From NCBI RefSeq assembly GCF_025567095.1, contig NZ_JAOQJH010000048.1: DNA of 14,361 nucleotides; one strand, written 5' to 3'. Below the pieces are notes generated by a model. It was not told the DNA's origin. It saw only the letters and a program-made list of their open reading frames with translations, and did no database searches. The stretch comes from Anthropogastromicrobium aceti. Its GTDB lineage: Bacteria; Bacillota; Clostridia; Lachnospirales; Lachnospiraceae. Position 1 is the first letter of the stretch, and the number at the start of each line of letters is the position of its first letter. The translations under genes were made by a program, and so were the position numbers. Positions 1 to 8,359 of this stretch are shown piece by piece.

Positions 1-3000
1 TCATCCGCATTCACAAATCTTCCGACTTCCGGATCATAATATCTGCTTCCCAGACAATACAGTCCAGTCTCTGAATCATAGACATACTTTCGGTAGCAAA
101 ATGGATTCAATGTTGCAAGAGAAACTCCACTGGTATCTTCTGATGAAGTAACCTTGCCCCAGCTGTTATACTGGTATCTTACCACTACCTTATTGCTGCT
201 GTCAATCAGTCCCACAACATCTCCAAGACCATTATACAGATAGAAATAGTCTGTCTTTCCATTTAATCGAAGCAGGAATGGCTTGCCTTCGGCATCGTAC
301 ACAAACTGTACCGTAATCTTAGTAGTACCTGTGTTTCCAGTTGTGGTTCTCACCAGACCGCTCAGTGTACTTCCATTATAGTAATACTTTGTTTCTGTAT
401 TACCGCTTGTCTTTTTGACGCGCTTTCCATCACTGTCGTAGGCAAAGGTAACCTCTCCTGCTGTTCCAACAATTCTTTTTAAGCGGCGTCCTTCTCCCCA
501 GGTCAGTGCCATTCCTCGCAGCACAGTCGGATTACCGCCTGCATCATAGGCATAGCTCTTTCCATTCCAGGACAGTAACTGATCCTTCCAGCCATCGGTG
601 CGATAGGTAAAAAGATCCTGTGTCTGTACCGTTGAAACCGCTCCCTCTGTATAGGCATATGTCTTTCGGGAAGTCATGTTGCCGCCTGCATCGTAGGTAT
701 AAAGCACTGTTGTTCCAAGTACACCATTGTTTTCACGAATCAGCTGATTGAGTTCATCATACTGATATGTGATGACCTTCGTACCGGATGTAATCTTTGT
801 GATATTTCCCACATTGTCATACTCATAGCTCCAGCTCTCGGTTCCATTTGACATCGCAGAAAGAAGACTGTCAGTATCGGTCAGATGACGAAGGGTTCCA
901 TAAGTAAAGCAGTTTTCTCGCTTCTGTCCACCCGGAAGTGTCATAGTTTCCTTTGTGCATCGTGCCATCGCATCATAAGCCAGACTTTGTCTTTGTTTTC
1001 CATCGACAGTAAGTCCATAAGATAATCCCGGTCGCTGTGTCTTTGATGCATCTCCATACACCAGTCCAGTCTTTGTCTTTGATCCCTCCAGACTCTGCAC
1101 CAGTCGATTTACGCGATTATAACTGTCATAACCAATCTCAAGTGACTGCACTGTATGAGTGTTTGCCACGGTTGGCTCACCTGATGCCCCGGTATTCTTT
1201 TCCAATGTAGTACTCTGTACGAGTCTTCCGGTCATGTCATACTGATCTTTGTCAATTCGTCCATTTACCAGATCGGTTTCCTTTTCCAGTGTACCGTAAT
1301 CATCATACTCATAACGCACGGCATCTGTACTTTCTCCATTCCATCGTCTGGCTCGGATGCGCTCCTCTTTGTCATACAGAATTTCCTGCGTATCGCCATT
1401 TCCATAGGTAACTGTCTTGAGTGGACCATTGTTTGGTGCATAGCCGTAGCGTTCAAGAGTCTTGTCGCCCGCCTTTACCATTGTCTGGTTTCCAAATCCA
1501 TCATACTCAAATGCGTAAGTGGTTCCACCATGCTTGATACTCTTGATTCGGTCTCCCTCATCATATGTATAGGAAACATCCCTTGTCTGCCCGGATGCAG
1601 TTGCACTTACGCCTGTTAAGCGATCTGTTGATGCCTCGTAATGATACTGTGTACTATGATTGTTGGAATCGGTCATCTTTGTCAGAAGACGGTTATCACT
1701 GTCATATGCATAGGAAACGCGTTTCTGTCTGGCATCCATTACACTCGCTACATTTCTAAAATCACTTGTATAGCCCATGTAAGAATAAATTCGTTTTTCT
1801 ACCTTCTCCAGTACAAAAACCTTGTTGTCCTGAATATCAGAAAATGCCACACTAGACGGGGTTCCTGTTGCAATAACTGCTGCCAGATTTGCATAATCTC
1901 CCAATTTTACATCAAACTGATAACCCAACTTGTTCTCGATGACATAGCCTGTTCGAAGTTTCTTAAAGCAGAACTTCTGACTGTCTGCGTCACTCTTTTC
2001 CTGTAAAGTCGGACGATCATAACCATCCGTTCCCTTACTGCAGATATCCACATACAGGGATGGTCTAAAAACAGTCCTTATATAGTACCAGTCTGTGCCG
2101 TTTTCCGACTGTGCCTTTGTCAGAAGAAATTCCTCGGCAGGCCAGAAGGAGCTGTAGGTCTGCTGCAGACCATCTCCAATTCTCATGGTGCCATTTGCTG
2201 CACGTACATACTGACCGGAATGGCGTGCACGGATACGAAGGAGCATTCCATCCTGTGGTGCCGCACTGACATCACCCTCATCTGCCGGCTCAAAGTACCA
2301 GATACTTCTCGGCTCACTGTCAGAACCGGCCGTTCCCAGTTCAATATTCGCCCTGATTGCAAATACATCATTCGGCGCACTTCCTGCGGAAACCATTACA
2401 CACTTTTCGTCATTGCTGCACTTGGCAAGAAGCTGGTAGCCGCCTCCTTCTACTGCTTTTAATTTGAATTTCTGTGCATCATGACCGTGATCCGGATACA
2501 GCTGAATGTTAGTTCCATCTGCACTCCATCCATTTAAAACGTCAAGCAGTTTTGACTTTGTTCCAGACTGGGATACCAGCTTGATATAGCCTTCTCCGGC
2601 ATCCTCCACCTTCCACTTCTGATCATCTGAGCCATTGAATGTATACTGCTGAATATTGGAATACGTGGTATCGCCCTGCTGGGTATCTATATATTTTCCG
2701 GAACGCTGCTGGCGAATATAGTACACTCTTCCCACTGTAACTGCGGCTGAATTTTTATCTGCCTCAATGGACATAGTTGTCGGCTGTCCCTTTTTGTTGT
2801 ACCAGAAATAGCTTCTCTGACCCTCGGCACTCTTTGCATACAGCGGCATTCTCTGCGCATTGTAATAAATATCATAGGCAGTGCCGTCCATTGCAGCCAT
2901 ACGGCTGATCTGATCCTTACTGTTATGCTGGAAGGCATTGTTTTCTCTTGTCTTTTTGGCTGTGTTTAAGTTTCCCTTGCTGTCATAAGTATAACTCCAG

Positions 3001-6000
3001 CTGTCATCTTTTATAAACTGGACATCTGTAAAATATCCCGGATTCATCTGATTGTCATACATAATGTAAAGATGAACCGCAGTATACTGCTTGTGTGTTA
3101 CAGAATCCTCATCATCAGTAGATATCACACCGGAAACATACTGCCAGCCGCTTCGATATGGATCAAAATCCACATTTTCCCACTTATGGGTTCCGTCGGC
3201 ATAGATGACTGCTGCTGCAATACGAAACGTCTTTCCCGGAATGGCTTCTGCCTTTGCAAAACAACCGAAACGGAATACGTCACCTTCGCCGCCCTTCGCA
3301 TAGATTCCCTGAAGCACACGCTTTTCCTTATCCGGCTCTCCTGTGATTCTAAGACAACTTCCTCTCTCACTGTCCGTTACTGTTGTATCGGATGCGACCA
3401 GATTTACATGGTTCCAGTCATTTACACCGTTAGTGCTGTTTCTTGCAAAGCGGCCATTATTCACCATGTTAAAATCACTCATGCGATCTCCTGTCTCCAG
3501 CTGGAAACAGTCAAACCATGCGGTACCTGTTGTGTTGAAAATTCCACCATAGATTGTGACAACCTGTGCGCTGCTTACGGTAAAGGTCTGGCTGATTCGC
3601 TTCCATCCCCTGTCAATATCGGTGTCCACATTTCCTGTCAGAAATTCCAGTCCATATGCCATCGACTTATCCGCAAAACGAACTGCCAGTCCTGCTCCTG
3701 CCTGTGCATTATTTGAAACCGCTGCGACATCCTTTACAAAAGTATAGGCAGAAAGTGTATAAGTTCCTGCTTCTAACCAGACCTCCTGAATCACAGCGGC
3801 AAAGCTGTTTTTCTGTGTCTTTGTGACTCGAATGGAGGTATCGGCAAAGTATCCCTTGTCCGTAACACGTTCAACGCCCCATGCAGACGCTTCTGTCAGA
3901 CCGGATGCATTGCCCCAGCCGTCTTCAAACTCACCCATCGCATCAAAGCCGGTATTCTTTAGCAGATTGGTTACAAGTTTTCCTGTCAATGACGACTGTC
4001 TCAGCTTATGACGTCTGGCACCATCATCATAATGACTGAAAGTGCTGACATGACCGGCATTGTCTGAGATCTCAGAAGGAGAACCAAATCTATTAAATTT
4101 CCATGTATAAACATGGTTGTCTGCTGATGATGATAACTTTCCATCCAGACCCGGCTCTGTATATACAGTTGTTCCAAGCTCTGGATAAGTAACTTCAATC
4201 TCAGTTCCTGTATGGAAACTCCCTGCTGCATCCGTATATCCTTCACCAATTTTGGCGATACGCTGCACACCACAATCGGTACGGTATCCATAAGTGATTC
4301 TTTTCTTGTCCGGGTTCTGCGCCCAAATTAACTGATCTCCATTGTAACCAAATGTACTGCTCTTTCCATCTGGATAGGTAATGTTAGTCAGATGACCGGC
4401 GGCATCATATGCAAAGGAAGTACTTCTCTTATTTGCCGTAATGCTGACAAGCTTTGTCAGATCGCTGTTGTAATTAAATACAACTCTCGCACCTGTCGGA
4501 TCTTCTGCATACTGAATGTAATTTCCGGCACTGTTTGGCCCATACTGGCACTTCATTGCATTTCCATATGTATCCTTGATCTGACGCAGATAGCCGTCCT
4601 GACCAAAAATGTACTGTACCTCATCCTTATCCTTCATGATCCGATATGAATCATATTCATTGCTGGAAGTCTGTGTAATTACAAGACCAAGTCCGTCCTC
4701 ATCCTTGAGCTTATTGGAATCGGAGGTATCTTTGTAGAAATAGTGATTTGTTCCATCTGCATCTGTTAAGACATACGGAAAATCACTGTTTCCGGATTCC
4801 TTTAATTCCTGCATCAGACTCAGACGAAAGCCTTTTCCGAAACGACTCTTTGTATCACAATCAGAAAGATTGTACACATGACTGACACTGACCGGCATCA
4901 GAATACCACTTGTGCCTTCATCTTCATGAATAAATACAAGATTTCCATTATATCGGTTTACATAACCACTTCCGGTACGTCCTAACTCCTGCTCGTGATA
5001 ACTATAATAATCCTCAAGACCCTTTGTACTTCGATAGTACACGATTCCAATCGGATAGCAGTCCGCAGTCAGACCGTATTTATTCACCGGCATATCAGAG
5101 GAGACCAATGTCGCTGTTGCATACACGTTCTCATTGACTGCTTTTAATGCAATTCCATGGTTGGAAGACGGATTGTTGTACCAGCCACGAATCAGCTTTG
5201 TCACATCGAAGGTCTTCGGAACTGCCATTTTATTTGTGTTTTCCAGTGTCAGATAGTCTAGTGCTTCCGTCTTAAAGGAAGGCTGATTGTTCCATGTCAG
5301 AGTACGCTGATCCCATGCACCTGTCACCTCATGAGCACTGACGCGAAAGCCCTTTCCGTCATCTGCTGAAAACTGATACTGATATAAGTTTAATCTGGCG
5401 TCCGTGATTACCGCTCCCTTTTCCAGCTGCGGAAGCGTATTAAACTTTAAAAAGGTACGGCAAACCTGATACGGCCTGTTTCTTCCAACCTCCAGCTCAC
5501 TAAAGTTATAGCCATAGCTGCTGTTTGGATCTTTCGAACGCACAAAAGCATCATCAATGGTTGTCTGTTTCTTCTCAATACGCACCGTCGGATCAATCGT
5601 AACAGGATAGGTTCTTTCTTCATCCATAAGCCATGCTTGATCCATCATGATCGTGATCTCAGATATTCCATTTCCTGCCGCGATCTTGTAATCTGCCTTT
5701 AATACCGCACCGTTCTGATCAAATAGAATCGGCTGATCCAGGTAAAAGACGATCTCCTCATCAGAAGTTTCTCCTGTCTGCTCTTCCTCTAATTCTTTGC
5801 ACAATACAAGGCTGCCGTCTGCAAGCTTTTTGATTGCAAGACTAGGATGTTTCATCACAAAGGTAAACTCGGCTGTTGCCGCCTCTTTGTTTTTCAATAA
5901 AATCTCTTCTTTCATTACCTCTGATTCCAATCGGTAACGAATATCTATACCCGGAAGGATTTCCTTAAAGTATCCTGCTGAAGATAGCGTAGCAAGCTTC

Positions 6001-6629
6001 AAAAGTTTCTCTTCTGATGTCTGCATACGGATCGGACTGATCTGAAATTCAGAGGTTTTAAGATCTTCCAAGCACTCAGTTTCTTCTGACAACATAGCAG
6101 TCATAATATCCTGCGGTTTTAATCCCCATGATACTGTAAAACCGTCCTTCTCTACACTCGCAAGCTCTGTAAATGCTGCAGATTCAGTTGATGATGCAGG
6201 CATTTTTCCTGTTTGATTCAACTTAGATACAGATGATACTTCTGCCTGATCATGCGCAGATGCGACTGATACGATACCCTTTAAAGCCTTTGCAAACTTT
6301 GGATTTCTTGCAATTCTTACCTTCATTCTTCCCTGTGTATTCTCATAGAAAAGCTGATCCTTTGAAAGTGCAAGAGTATTGTCGATGGACTTCCACACAC
6401 CATTCTTCTGAAAGTGAACTGCCTTCGGATAGATTACTGCTGCCTTTTCTCCACCCTTAGTCTCAAAGACACGAGAAAAACGTCCTCTCTCTTTTACACA
6501 TTCACGTACAAACATACGATTTGTAGCTGCGGCTTCTGCATTAACTGCACCTTCTGTATTGATTACAACCTCAGTCTCGTCATTTTCAGGCATTTTCTTT
6601 GTTTTAATTGTTTCATTTAATCCATTCAT
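1..6629 (-). CDS. Giant RHS/YD-repeat protein with DNRLRE, carbohydrate-binding and ricin-type domains (3' end off window)
   Basis: Open reading frame of 2209 codons running off the left edge. The start ATG at 6629-6627 overlaps the holin stop (TAATG) and has GAGAGAGG just upstream. In order: a signal-less, charged N-terminus; a DNRLRE-like domain (about 350-515); a first block of YD repeats (about 640-830); two carbohydrate-binding-like beta domains, each opening with an N-x-G-F/R motif (about 885-1045 and 1053-1196); more YD repeats; two ricin B-like lectin domains (about 1297-1446 and 1460-1610); a long YD block; and the RHS core ending YYDPEVGRFVNAD. In RHS proteins that core closes a shell, and a variable, often toxic C-terminus follows; here it lies outside the window. 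The N-terminal export signal is missing, so release probably depends on the holin/hydrolase genes upstream in the same operon (inference). The RHS family call is very secure; toxin activity is not visible. Confidence 0.95.
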   Translation of the reverse strand, partial: MNGLNETIKTKKMPENDETEVVINTEGAVNAEAAATNRMFVRECVKERGRFSRVFETKGGEKAAVIYPKAVHFQKNGVWKSIDNTLALSKDQLFYENTQGRMKVRIARNPKFAKALKGIVSVASAHDQAEVSSVSKLNQTGKMPASSTESAAFTELASVEKDGFTVSWGLKPQDIMTAMLSEETECLEDLKTSEFQISPIRMQTSEEKLLKLATLSSAGYFKEILPGIDIRYRLESEVMKEEILLKNKEAATAEFTFVMKHPSLAIKKLADGSLVLCKELEEEQTGETSDEEIVFYLDQPILFDQNGAVLKADYKIAAGNGISEITIMMDQAWLMDEERTYPVTIDPTVRIEKKQTTIDDAFVRSKDPNSSYGYNFSELEVGRNRPYQVCRTFLKFNTLPQLEKGAVITDARLNLYQYQFSADDGKGFRVSAHEVTGAWDQRTLTWNNQPSFKTEALDYLTLENTNKMAVPKTFDVTKLIRGWYNNPSSNHGIALKAVNENVYATATLVSSDMPVNKYGLTADCYPIGIVYYRSTKGLEDYYSYHEQELGRTGSGYVNRYNGNLVFIHEDEGTSGILMPVSVSHVYNLSDCDTKSRFGKGFRLSLMQELKESGNSDFPYVLTDADGTNHYFYKDTSDSNKLKDEDGLGLVITQTSSNEYDSYRIMKDKDEVQYIFGQDGYLRQIKDTYGNAMKCQYGPNSAGNYIQYAEDPTGARVVFNYNSDLTKLVSITANKRSTSFAYDAAGHLTNITYPDGKSSTFGYNGDQLIWAQNPDKKRITYGYRTDCGVQRIAKIGEGYTDAAGSFHTGTEIEVTYPELGTTVYTEPGLDGKLSSSADNHVYTWKFNRFGSPSEISDNAGHVSTFSHYDDGARRHKLRQSSLTGKLVTNLLKNTGFDAMGEFEDGWGNASGLTEASAWGVERVTDKGYFADTSIRVTKTQKNSFAAVIQEVWLEAGTYTLSAYTFVKDVAAVSNNAQAGAGLAVRFADKSMAYGLEFLTGNVDTDIDRGWKRISQTFTVSSAQVVTIYGGIFNTTGTAWFDCFQLETGDRMSDFNMVNNGRFARNSTNGVNDWNHVNLVASDTTVTDSERGSCLRITGEPDKEKRVLQGIYAKGGEGDVFRFGCFAKAEAIPGKTFRIAAAVIYADGTHKWENVDFDPYRSGWQYVSGVISTDDEDSVTHKQYTAVHLYIMYDNQMNPGYFTDVQFIKDDSWSYTYDSKGNLNTAKKTRENNAFQHNSKDQISRMAAMDGTAYDIYYNAQRMPLYAKSAEGQRSYFWYNKKGQPTTMSIEADKNSAAVTVGRVYYIRQQRSGKYIDTQQGDTTYSNIQQYTFNGSDDQKWKVEDAGEGYIKLVSQSGTKSKLLDVLNGWSADGTNIQLYPDHGHDAQKFKLKAVEGGGYQLLAKCSNDEKCVMVSAGSAPNDVFAIRANIELGTAGSDSEPRSIWYFEPADEGDVSAAPQDGMLLRIRARHSGQYVRAANGTMRIGDGLQQTYSSFWPAEEFLLTKAQSENGTDWYYIRTVFRPSLYVDICSKGTDGYDRPTLQEKSDADSQKFCFKKLRTGYVIENKLGYQFDVKLGDYANLAAVIATGTPSSVAFSDIQDNKVFVLEKVEKRIYSYMGYTSDFRNVASVMDARQKRVSYAYDSDNRLLTKMTDSNNHSTQYHYEASTDRLTGVSATASGQTRDVSYTYDEGDRIKSIKHGGTTYAFEYDGFGNQTMVKAGDKTLERYGYAPNNGPLKTVTYGNGDTQEILYDKEERIRARRWNGESTDAVRYEYDDYGTLEKETDLVNGRIDKDQYDMTGRLVQSTTLEKNTGASGEPTVANTHTVQSLEIGYDSYNRVNRLVQSLEGSKTKTGLVYGDASKTQRPGLSYGLTVDGKQRQSLAYDAMARCTKETMTLPGGQKRENCFTYGTLRHLTDTDSLLSAMSNGTESWSYEYDNVGNITKITSGTKVITYQYDELNQLIRENNGVLGTTVLYTYDAGGNMTSRKTYAYTEGAVSTVQTQDLFTYRTDGWKDQLLSWNGKSYAYDAGGNPTVLRGMALTWGEGRRLKRIVGTAGEVTFAYDSDGKRVKKTSGNTETKYYYNGSTLSGLVRTTTGNTGTTKITVQFVYDAEGKPFLLRLNGKTDYFYLYNGLGDVVGLIDSSNKVVVRYQYNSWGKVTSSEDTSGVSLATLNPFCYRKYVYDSETGLYCLGSRYYDPEVGRFVNAD

Positions 6630-7063
6630 TATTCTTTTTCCTCTCTCTTTTCTAATTTTTCATTTTCCCTTTTTATTAACTGTTCCCTTTTGGCCTTTTG
6701 TTTTCTTGGCATCTGATACACTTTTTGCTCTTCACTCTTTTGTCTTAGCAAATCAATCGCACCACTCAATACCTTTGGCACCGGCACGCCCATCAGCCCA
6801 AGATTTTCTGTGATGGATAACAACTCATTCACAAGATATGCCGCCATTACCGCATTGCAGATAAAATTGGTTCCGGCAATAAGATCCATCCGATATGACA
6901 CTAATACAATGAGTAGTGAAATCCCCTTTCGGCAAAGCCCTTTCCATCCACTTCTGCTTTCCAGCCCTCCTTCGGCTGACTTTTTACTCTTGTGAAAAAT
7001 TCCTGCTGCCATCATCCCCGTCAGGTAGTCCAGTGCCATGCATAAAATCAATGTCTCAAGCAT
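6629..7063 (-). CDS. Holin, toxin-secretion/phage-lysis family (left cassette)
   Basis: 144 residues with three hydrophobic segments (about 1-21, 45-62, 66-86) and the family-typical DYLTG motif near residue 12. This fits the small phage-lysis/toxin-secretion holin family that includes TcdE. Such holins open the cytoplasmic membrane to let a hydrolase or large cargo out. The last ~30 residues are highly charged (K/R/E rich) and unrelated to the tail of the second holin in the window, although the first ~113 residues are nearly identical. The gene starts 7 bp after the hydrolase stop, with AGTAGGTG as ribosome binding site, and its TAA overlaps the RHS ATG by one base. Translational coupling with the cargo is therefore likely. 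Whether it lyses the cell or only exports the cargo cannot be told from sequence. Confidence 0.88.
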   Translation of the reverse strand: MLETLILCMALDYLTGMMAAGIFHKSKKSAEGGLESRSGWKGLCRKGISLLIVLVSYRMDLIAGTNFICNAVMAAYLVNELLSITENLGLMGVPVPKVLSGAIDLLRQKSEEQKVYQMPRKQKAKREQLIKRENEKLEKREEKE

Positions 7064-7353
7064 CGCACACCTACTTTCTCTTTAACAGGTCAGCTCTCAC
7101 ATATCCGGCATAGGCTCCTGCAATCGAAATCAGATTCCAAACGGCTCCATCACTCCCCTTTTGAGTACCAAGTACCTCCACAAGATTTCCATTGTTCAGT
7201 CGAGGATAGTTTTCCAAAAATTCACTGTCTTTTCCTGCCTCTTCGTAAACGAATGTCCATCCATCTGGATCATTTACTTCTGCCACATAGCGGGCAAATG
7301 GCTGTGTTTTCTGATCATCTGGAATTGCCACGCCCCAAAAGGTATGGTTTTTG
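6721..7353. repeat. Left copy of the duplicated hydrolase-holin segment
   Basis: Gapless match to 13729-14361 (offset 7008) with about 22 differences in 633 bp by my count (about 96-97% identity). Similarity stops sharply at 6720, near the end of the holin coding region. The right limit is set by the window edge, so the repeat may be longer. Confidence 0.95.
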
Positions 7354-7709
7354 AGCTTTCCCATGTTTACGTAGTGGGTATCCCAGTAATTTCTCCAGTA
7401 GCTGCTGCCTCTGTCTGACATAAAGAAATACACGTAATGATCTGTAAAAATCCTCTGTCCCTCCAAAAAGACTCGAATCACAGCCTCAAGGCAGCTGCTC
7501 CCACGAATATCCTGCTCAGTCGGAGTCGTGTAGGCATTTTGAATCACTTCTTCAAGTGTTTTTCCAAATCCAGATCCATCTGCTCCAATGATGTTGTGAT
7601 ACAGTTGATCATACATCGTCTGTGCCACTGCCATCTGACCGTTCAATCCTTCGGTTGCTGCTTCCGCAAACACAGTTCTGGCTGCCAGATTTAGTTCTTT
7701 TGCTGTCAT
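7071..7709 (-). CDS. SleB-like cell-wall hydrolase with C-terminal SH3b domain (left cassette)
   Basis: 212 residues from the chosen ATG at 7709. The N-terminal half has the SleB/hydrolase_2 signature (AARTVFAEA, then EGLNGQMAVAQTMYDQ), with Glu16 as candidate catalytic acid. The C-terminal ~80 residues (VEVLG...GYVRADLLKRK) form a bacterial SH3b wall-binding domain. There is no signal peptide or membrane segment, as in phage endolysins that need a holin. I prefer 7709 because AAAGGAAAAGGG lies just upstream. The frame stays open to an ATG at 7802, but that codon falls at the predicted transcription start and the extra N-terminus is not signal-like. First main gene of the hydrolase-holin-RHS operon. 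A near-identical C-terminal half recurs at the right edge. Cleavage of peptidoglycan is inferred from the family. Confidence 0.88.
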   Translation of the reverse strand: MTAKELNLAARTVFAEAATEGLNGQMAVAQTMYDQLYHNIIGADGSGFGKTLEEVIQNAYTTPTEQDIRGSSCLEAVIRVFLEGQRIFTDHYVYFFMSDRGSSYWRNYWDTHYVNMGKLKNHTFWGVAIPDDQKTQPFARYVAEVNDPDGWTFVYEEAGKDSEFLENYPRLNNGNLVEVLGTQKGSDGAVWNLISIAGAYAGYVRADLLKRK

Positions 7710-7743
7710 TTTTATTCCCTTTTCCTTTCTCACCGCTTCCCTC

Positions 7744-7776
7744 TTATTTTTCTCTCCGTGCTGCGGTGTAGCACAT
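7744..7776 (-). CDS. Possible 10-codon leader ORF behind a perfect Shine-Dalgarno
   Basis: AAGGAGGT at 7785-7792 is followed after 8 bases by ATG (7776) and a 10-codon frame reading MCYTAARREK, then TAA. It lies between the putative promoter and the hydrolase start, out of frame with the hydrolase. This is the best ribosome binding site of the operon, so it is unlikely to be chance. It could be a translated leader peptide, or the stub of a deleted first gene. Translation is not proven. Confidence 0.4.
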   Translation of the reverse strand: MCYTAARREK

Positions 7777-7784
7777 CCTGTCAG

Positions 7785-7792
7785 ACCTCCTT
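7785..7792 (-). promoter_or_regulatory. Perfect Shine-Dalgarno AAGGAGGT
   Basis: An exact anti-16S complement, 8 bases ahead of the 10-codon frame and too far (about 75 bases) from the hydrolase ATG at 7709 to serve it directly. Confidence 0.6.
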
Positions 7793-7800
7793 GCTCTGAC

Positions 7801-7836
7801 ATTGCTTATCATATCAGAACAAGCATTCTTTTAACA
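7801..7836 (-). promoter_or_regulatory. Putative promoter of the hydrolase-holin-RHS operon
   Basis: On the minus strand an extended -10 (TGATATGAT, hexamer at 7813-7808) precedes the leader ribosome site by about 16 bases. No good -35 exists at 16-18 bp (best TGTTAA), so the promoter probably relies on the TG extension or on an activator. Immediately upstream lie direct repeats, a typical place for an activator. Predicted start near 7801. Confidence 0.45.
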
Positions 7837-7880
7837 GTGAACGTGTGCCACTTTTGGGGTGAACATGTTACACTTTTTGC
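7837..7880. repeat. Two tandem 22-bp repeats upstream of the operon promoter
   Basis: Units 7837-7858 and 7859-7880 both start GTGAAC and share CAC plus a TTTT run; 17 of 22 positions match. A third GAAC (7817) stands exactly 22 bp before the second (7839), which is 22 bp before the third (7861), so the motif is phased at two helix turns. They abut the -35 region. They could be regulator sites (the layout resembles LytTR-type direct repeats) or the eroded end of an insertion element, some of which carry similar terminal repeats. Confidence 0.55.
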
Positions 7881-7902
7881 AATTTTTTATTATTTTCAGC
7901 AC

Positions 7903-7954
7903 AAAAAATGAGACTCCTGCAGCTTCAATTTAAACTGTAAGAGTCTCATTTTTT
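7903..7954. terminator. Bidirectional intrinsic terminator after the XRE gene
   Basis: A perfect 14-bp inverted repeat, AAAAAATGAGACTC (7903-7916) and GAGTCTCATTTTTT (7941-7954), with a 24-base loop. Because both arms end in A6/T6 it has a U-tract on either strand. On the minus strand it begins 6 bases after the XRE stop and separates the regulator from the hydrolase-holin-RHS operon. Confidence 0.85.
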
Positions 7955-7960
7955 GATATT

Positions 7961-8188
7961 TTATCTAGCCGCGTCTTCACATCCAACAAGATAATCCAAT
8001 GACACGTCATAGACATCTGCTATTGCCAAAAGTACATTCACACTGCCTTCATTTCCCCGTTCCAGCCTCTTAACTGTATCCACCGATATATTTGCCTGTT
8101 CTGCAAGCATTGACTGAGTAACATGACTTTCCTTTCTCAACTGACGTATTCGCTCTGCGCTTCCCTTCGTATTGTAGTATCGTTTCAT
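7961..8188 (-). CDS. Small XRE/Cro-C1 family transcriptional regulator
   Basis: 75 residues, nearly all one Cro/C1-type helix-turn-helix domain: helix 2-turn-helix 3 at about 24-45 (VTQSMLAEQANISVDTVKRLERG region, with the usual Q...LA...S...T...E pattern), then the closing helices ending LDYLVG. ATG at 8188 is chosen because GAGGG sits 8 bases upstream; the in-frame TTG two codons earlier would be only 2 bases from it. No partner or peptidase domain is attached. Its promoter carries three similar palindromes, so negative autoregulation is likely. By position it may also control the effector operon 160 bp downstream, whose promoter holds GAAC half-sites, but this is inference. Confidence 0.9.
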   Translation of the reverse strand: MKRYYNTKGSAERIRQLRKESHVTQSMLAEQANISVDTVKRLERGNEGSVNVLLAIADVYDVSLDYLVGCEDAAR

Positions 8189-8216
8189 CCGCAATTCCCT
8201 CTTTCGTTACACTTAT

Positions 8217-8228
8217 GAACATTCGTTC
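8217..8228. promoter_or_regulatory. Operator-like palindrome 1 (GAACATTCGTTC)
   Basis: GAAC-N4-GTTC with perfect outer arms, just downstream of the predicted transcription start of the XRE gene. It also fits the Gram-positive LexA (SOS) core GAAC-N4-GTTC. Confidence 0.6.
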
Positions 8229-8236
8229 TAATCATT

Positions 8237-8265
8237 GTTATAGCACATTTGTTCTACTATGTCAA
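8237..8265 (-). promoter_or_regulatory. Strong sigma-70-type promoter of the XRE gene
   Basis: Minus strand TTGACA (8265-8260), 17-bp spacer, TATAAC (8242-8237). The predicted start is near 8230, about 42 bases before the ATG at 8188. The match to consensus is nearly complete. Confidence 0.85.
8243..8254. promoter_or_regulatory. Operator-like palindrome 2 (GCACATTTGTTC)
   Basis: Same motif with one weak arm, placed inside the -35/-10 spacer. Read on the minus strand it is GAACAAATGTGC. Confidence 0.5.
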
Positions 8266-8276
8266 TCCTTATTTGC

Positions 8277-8288
8277 GAACTTTTGTTC
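8277..8288. promoter_or_regulatory. Operator-like palindrome 3 (GAACTTTTGTTC)
   Basis: GAAC-N4-GTTC with perfect outer arms, just upstream of the -35. The three sites surround and fill the promoter, the classic layout for repression by occlusion. Confidence 0.6.
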
Positions 8289-8359
8289 TTTTTGCATTAG
8301 CTTCCAAATTGAACTTAATGAGCATAACTCTTATGGACTATTTATAAATGCATACACAT

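Noticed and set aside
3072..3716. A 214-codon plus-strand frame
   Set aside because: It is antisense to the intact RHS gene, has no ribosome site, and gives a Cys/Ile/Ser-rich, family-less translation.
7071..7802. Hydrolase start at 7802, with LTGC as a lipoprotein box
   Set aside because: No hydrophobic signal precedes it, the ATG coincides with the predicted transcription start, and 7709 has a good ribosome site.
6629..7802. Lysis module of a complete prophage
   Set aside because: No structural, packaging, replication or integrase genes are visible; the pair is instead followed by giant effector genes in both copies. Sequence outside the window could change this.
7837..7880. Confident insertion-element end
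   Set aside because: No transposase, target duplication or matching opposite end was found, so it is only kept as an alternative.
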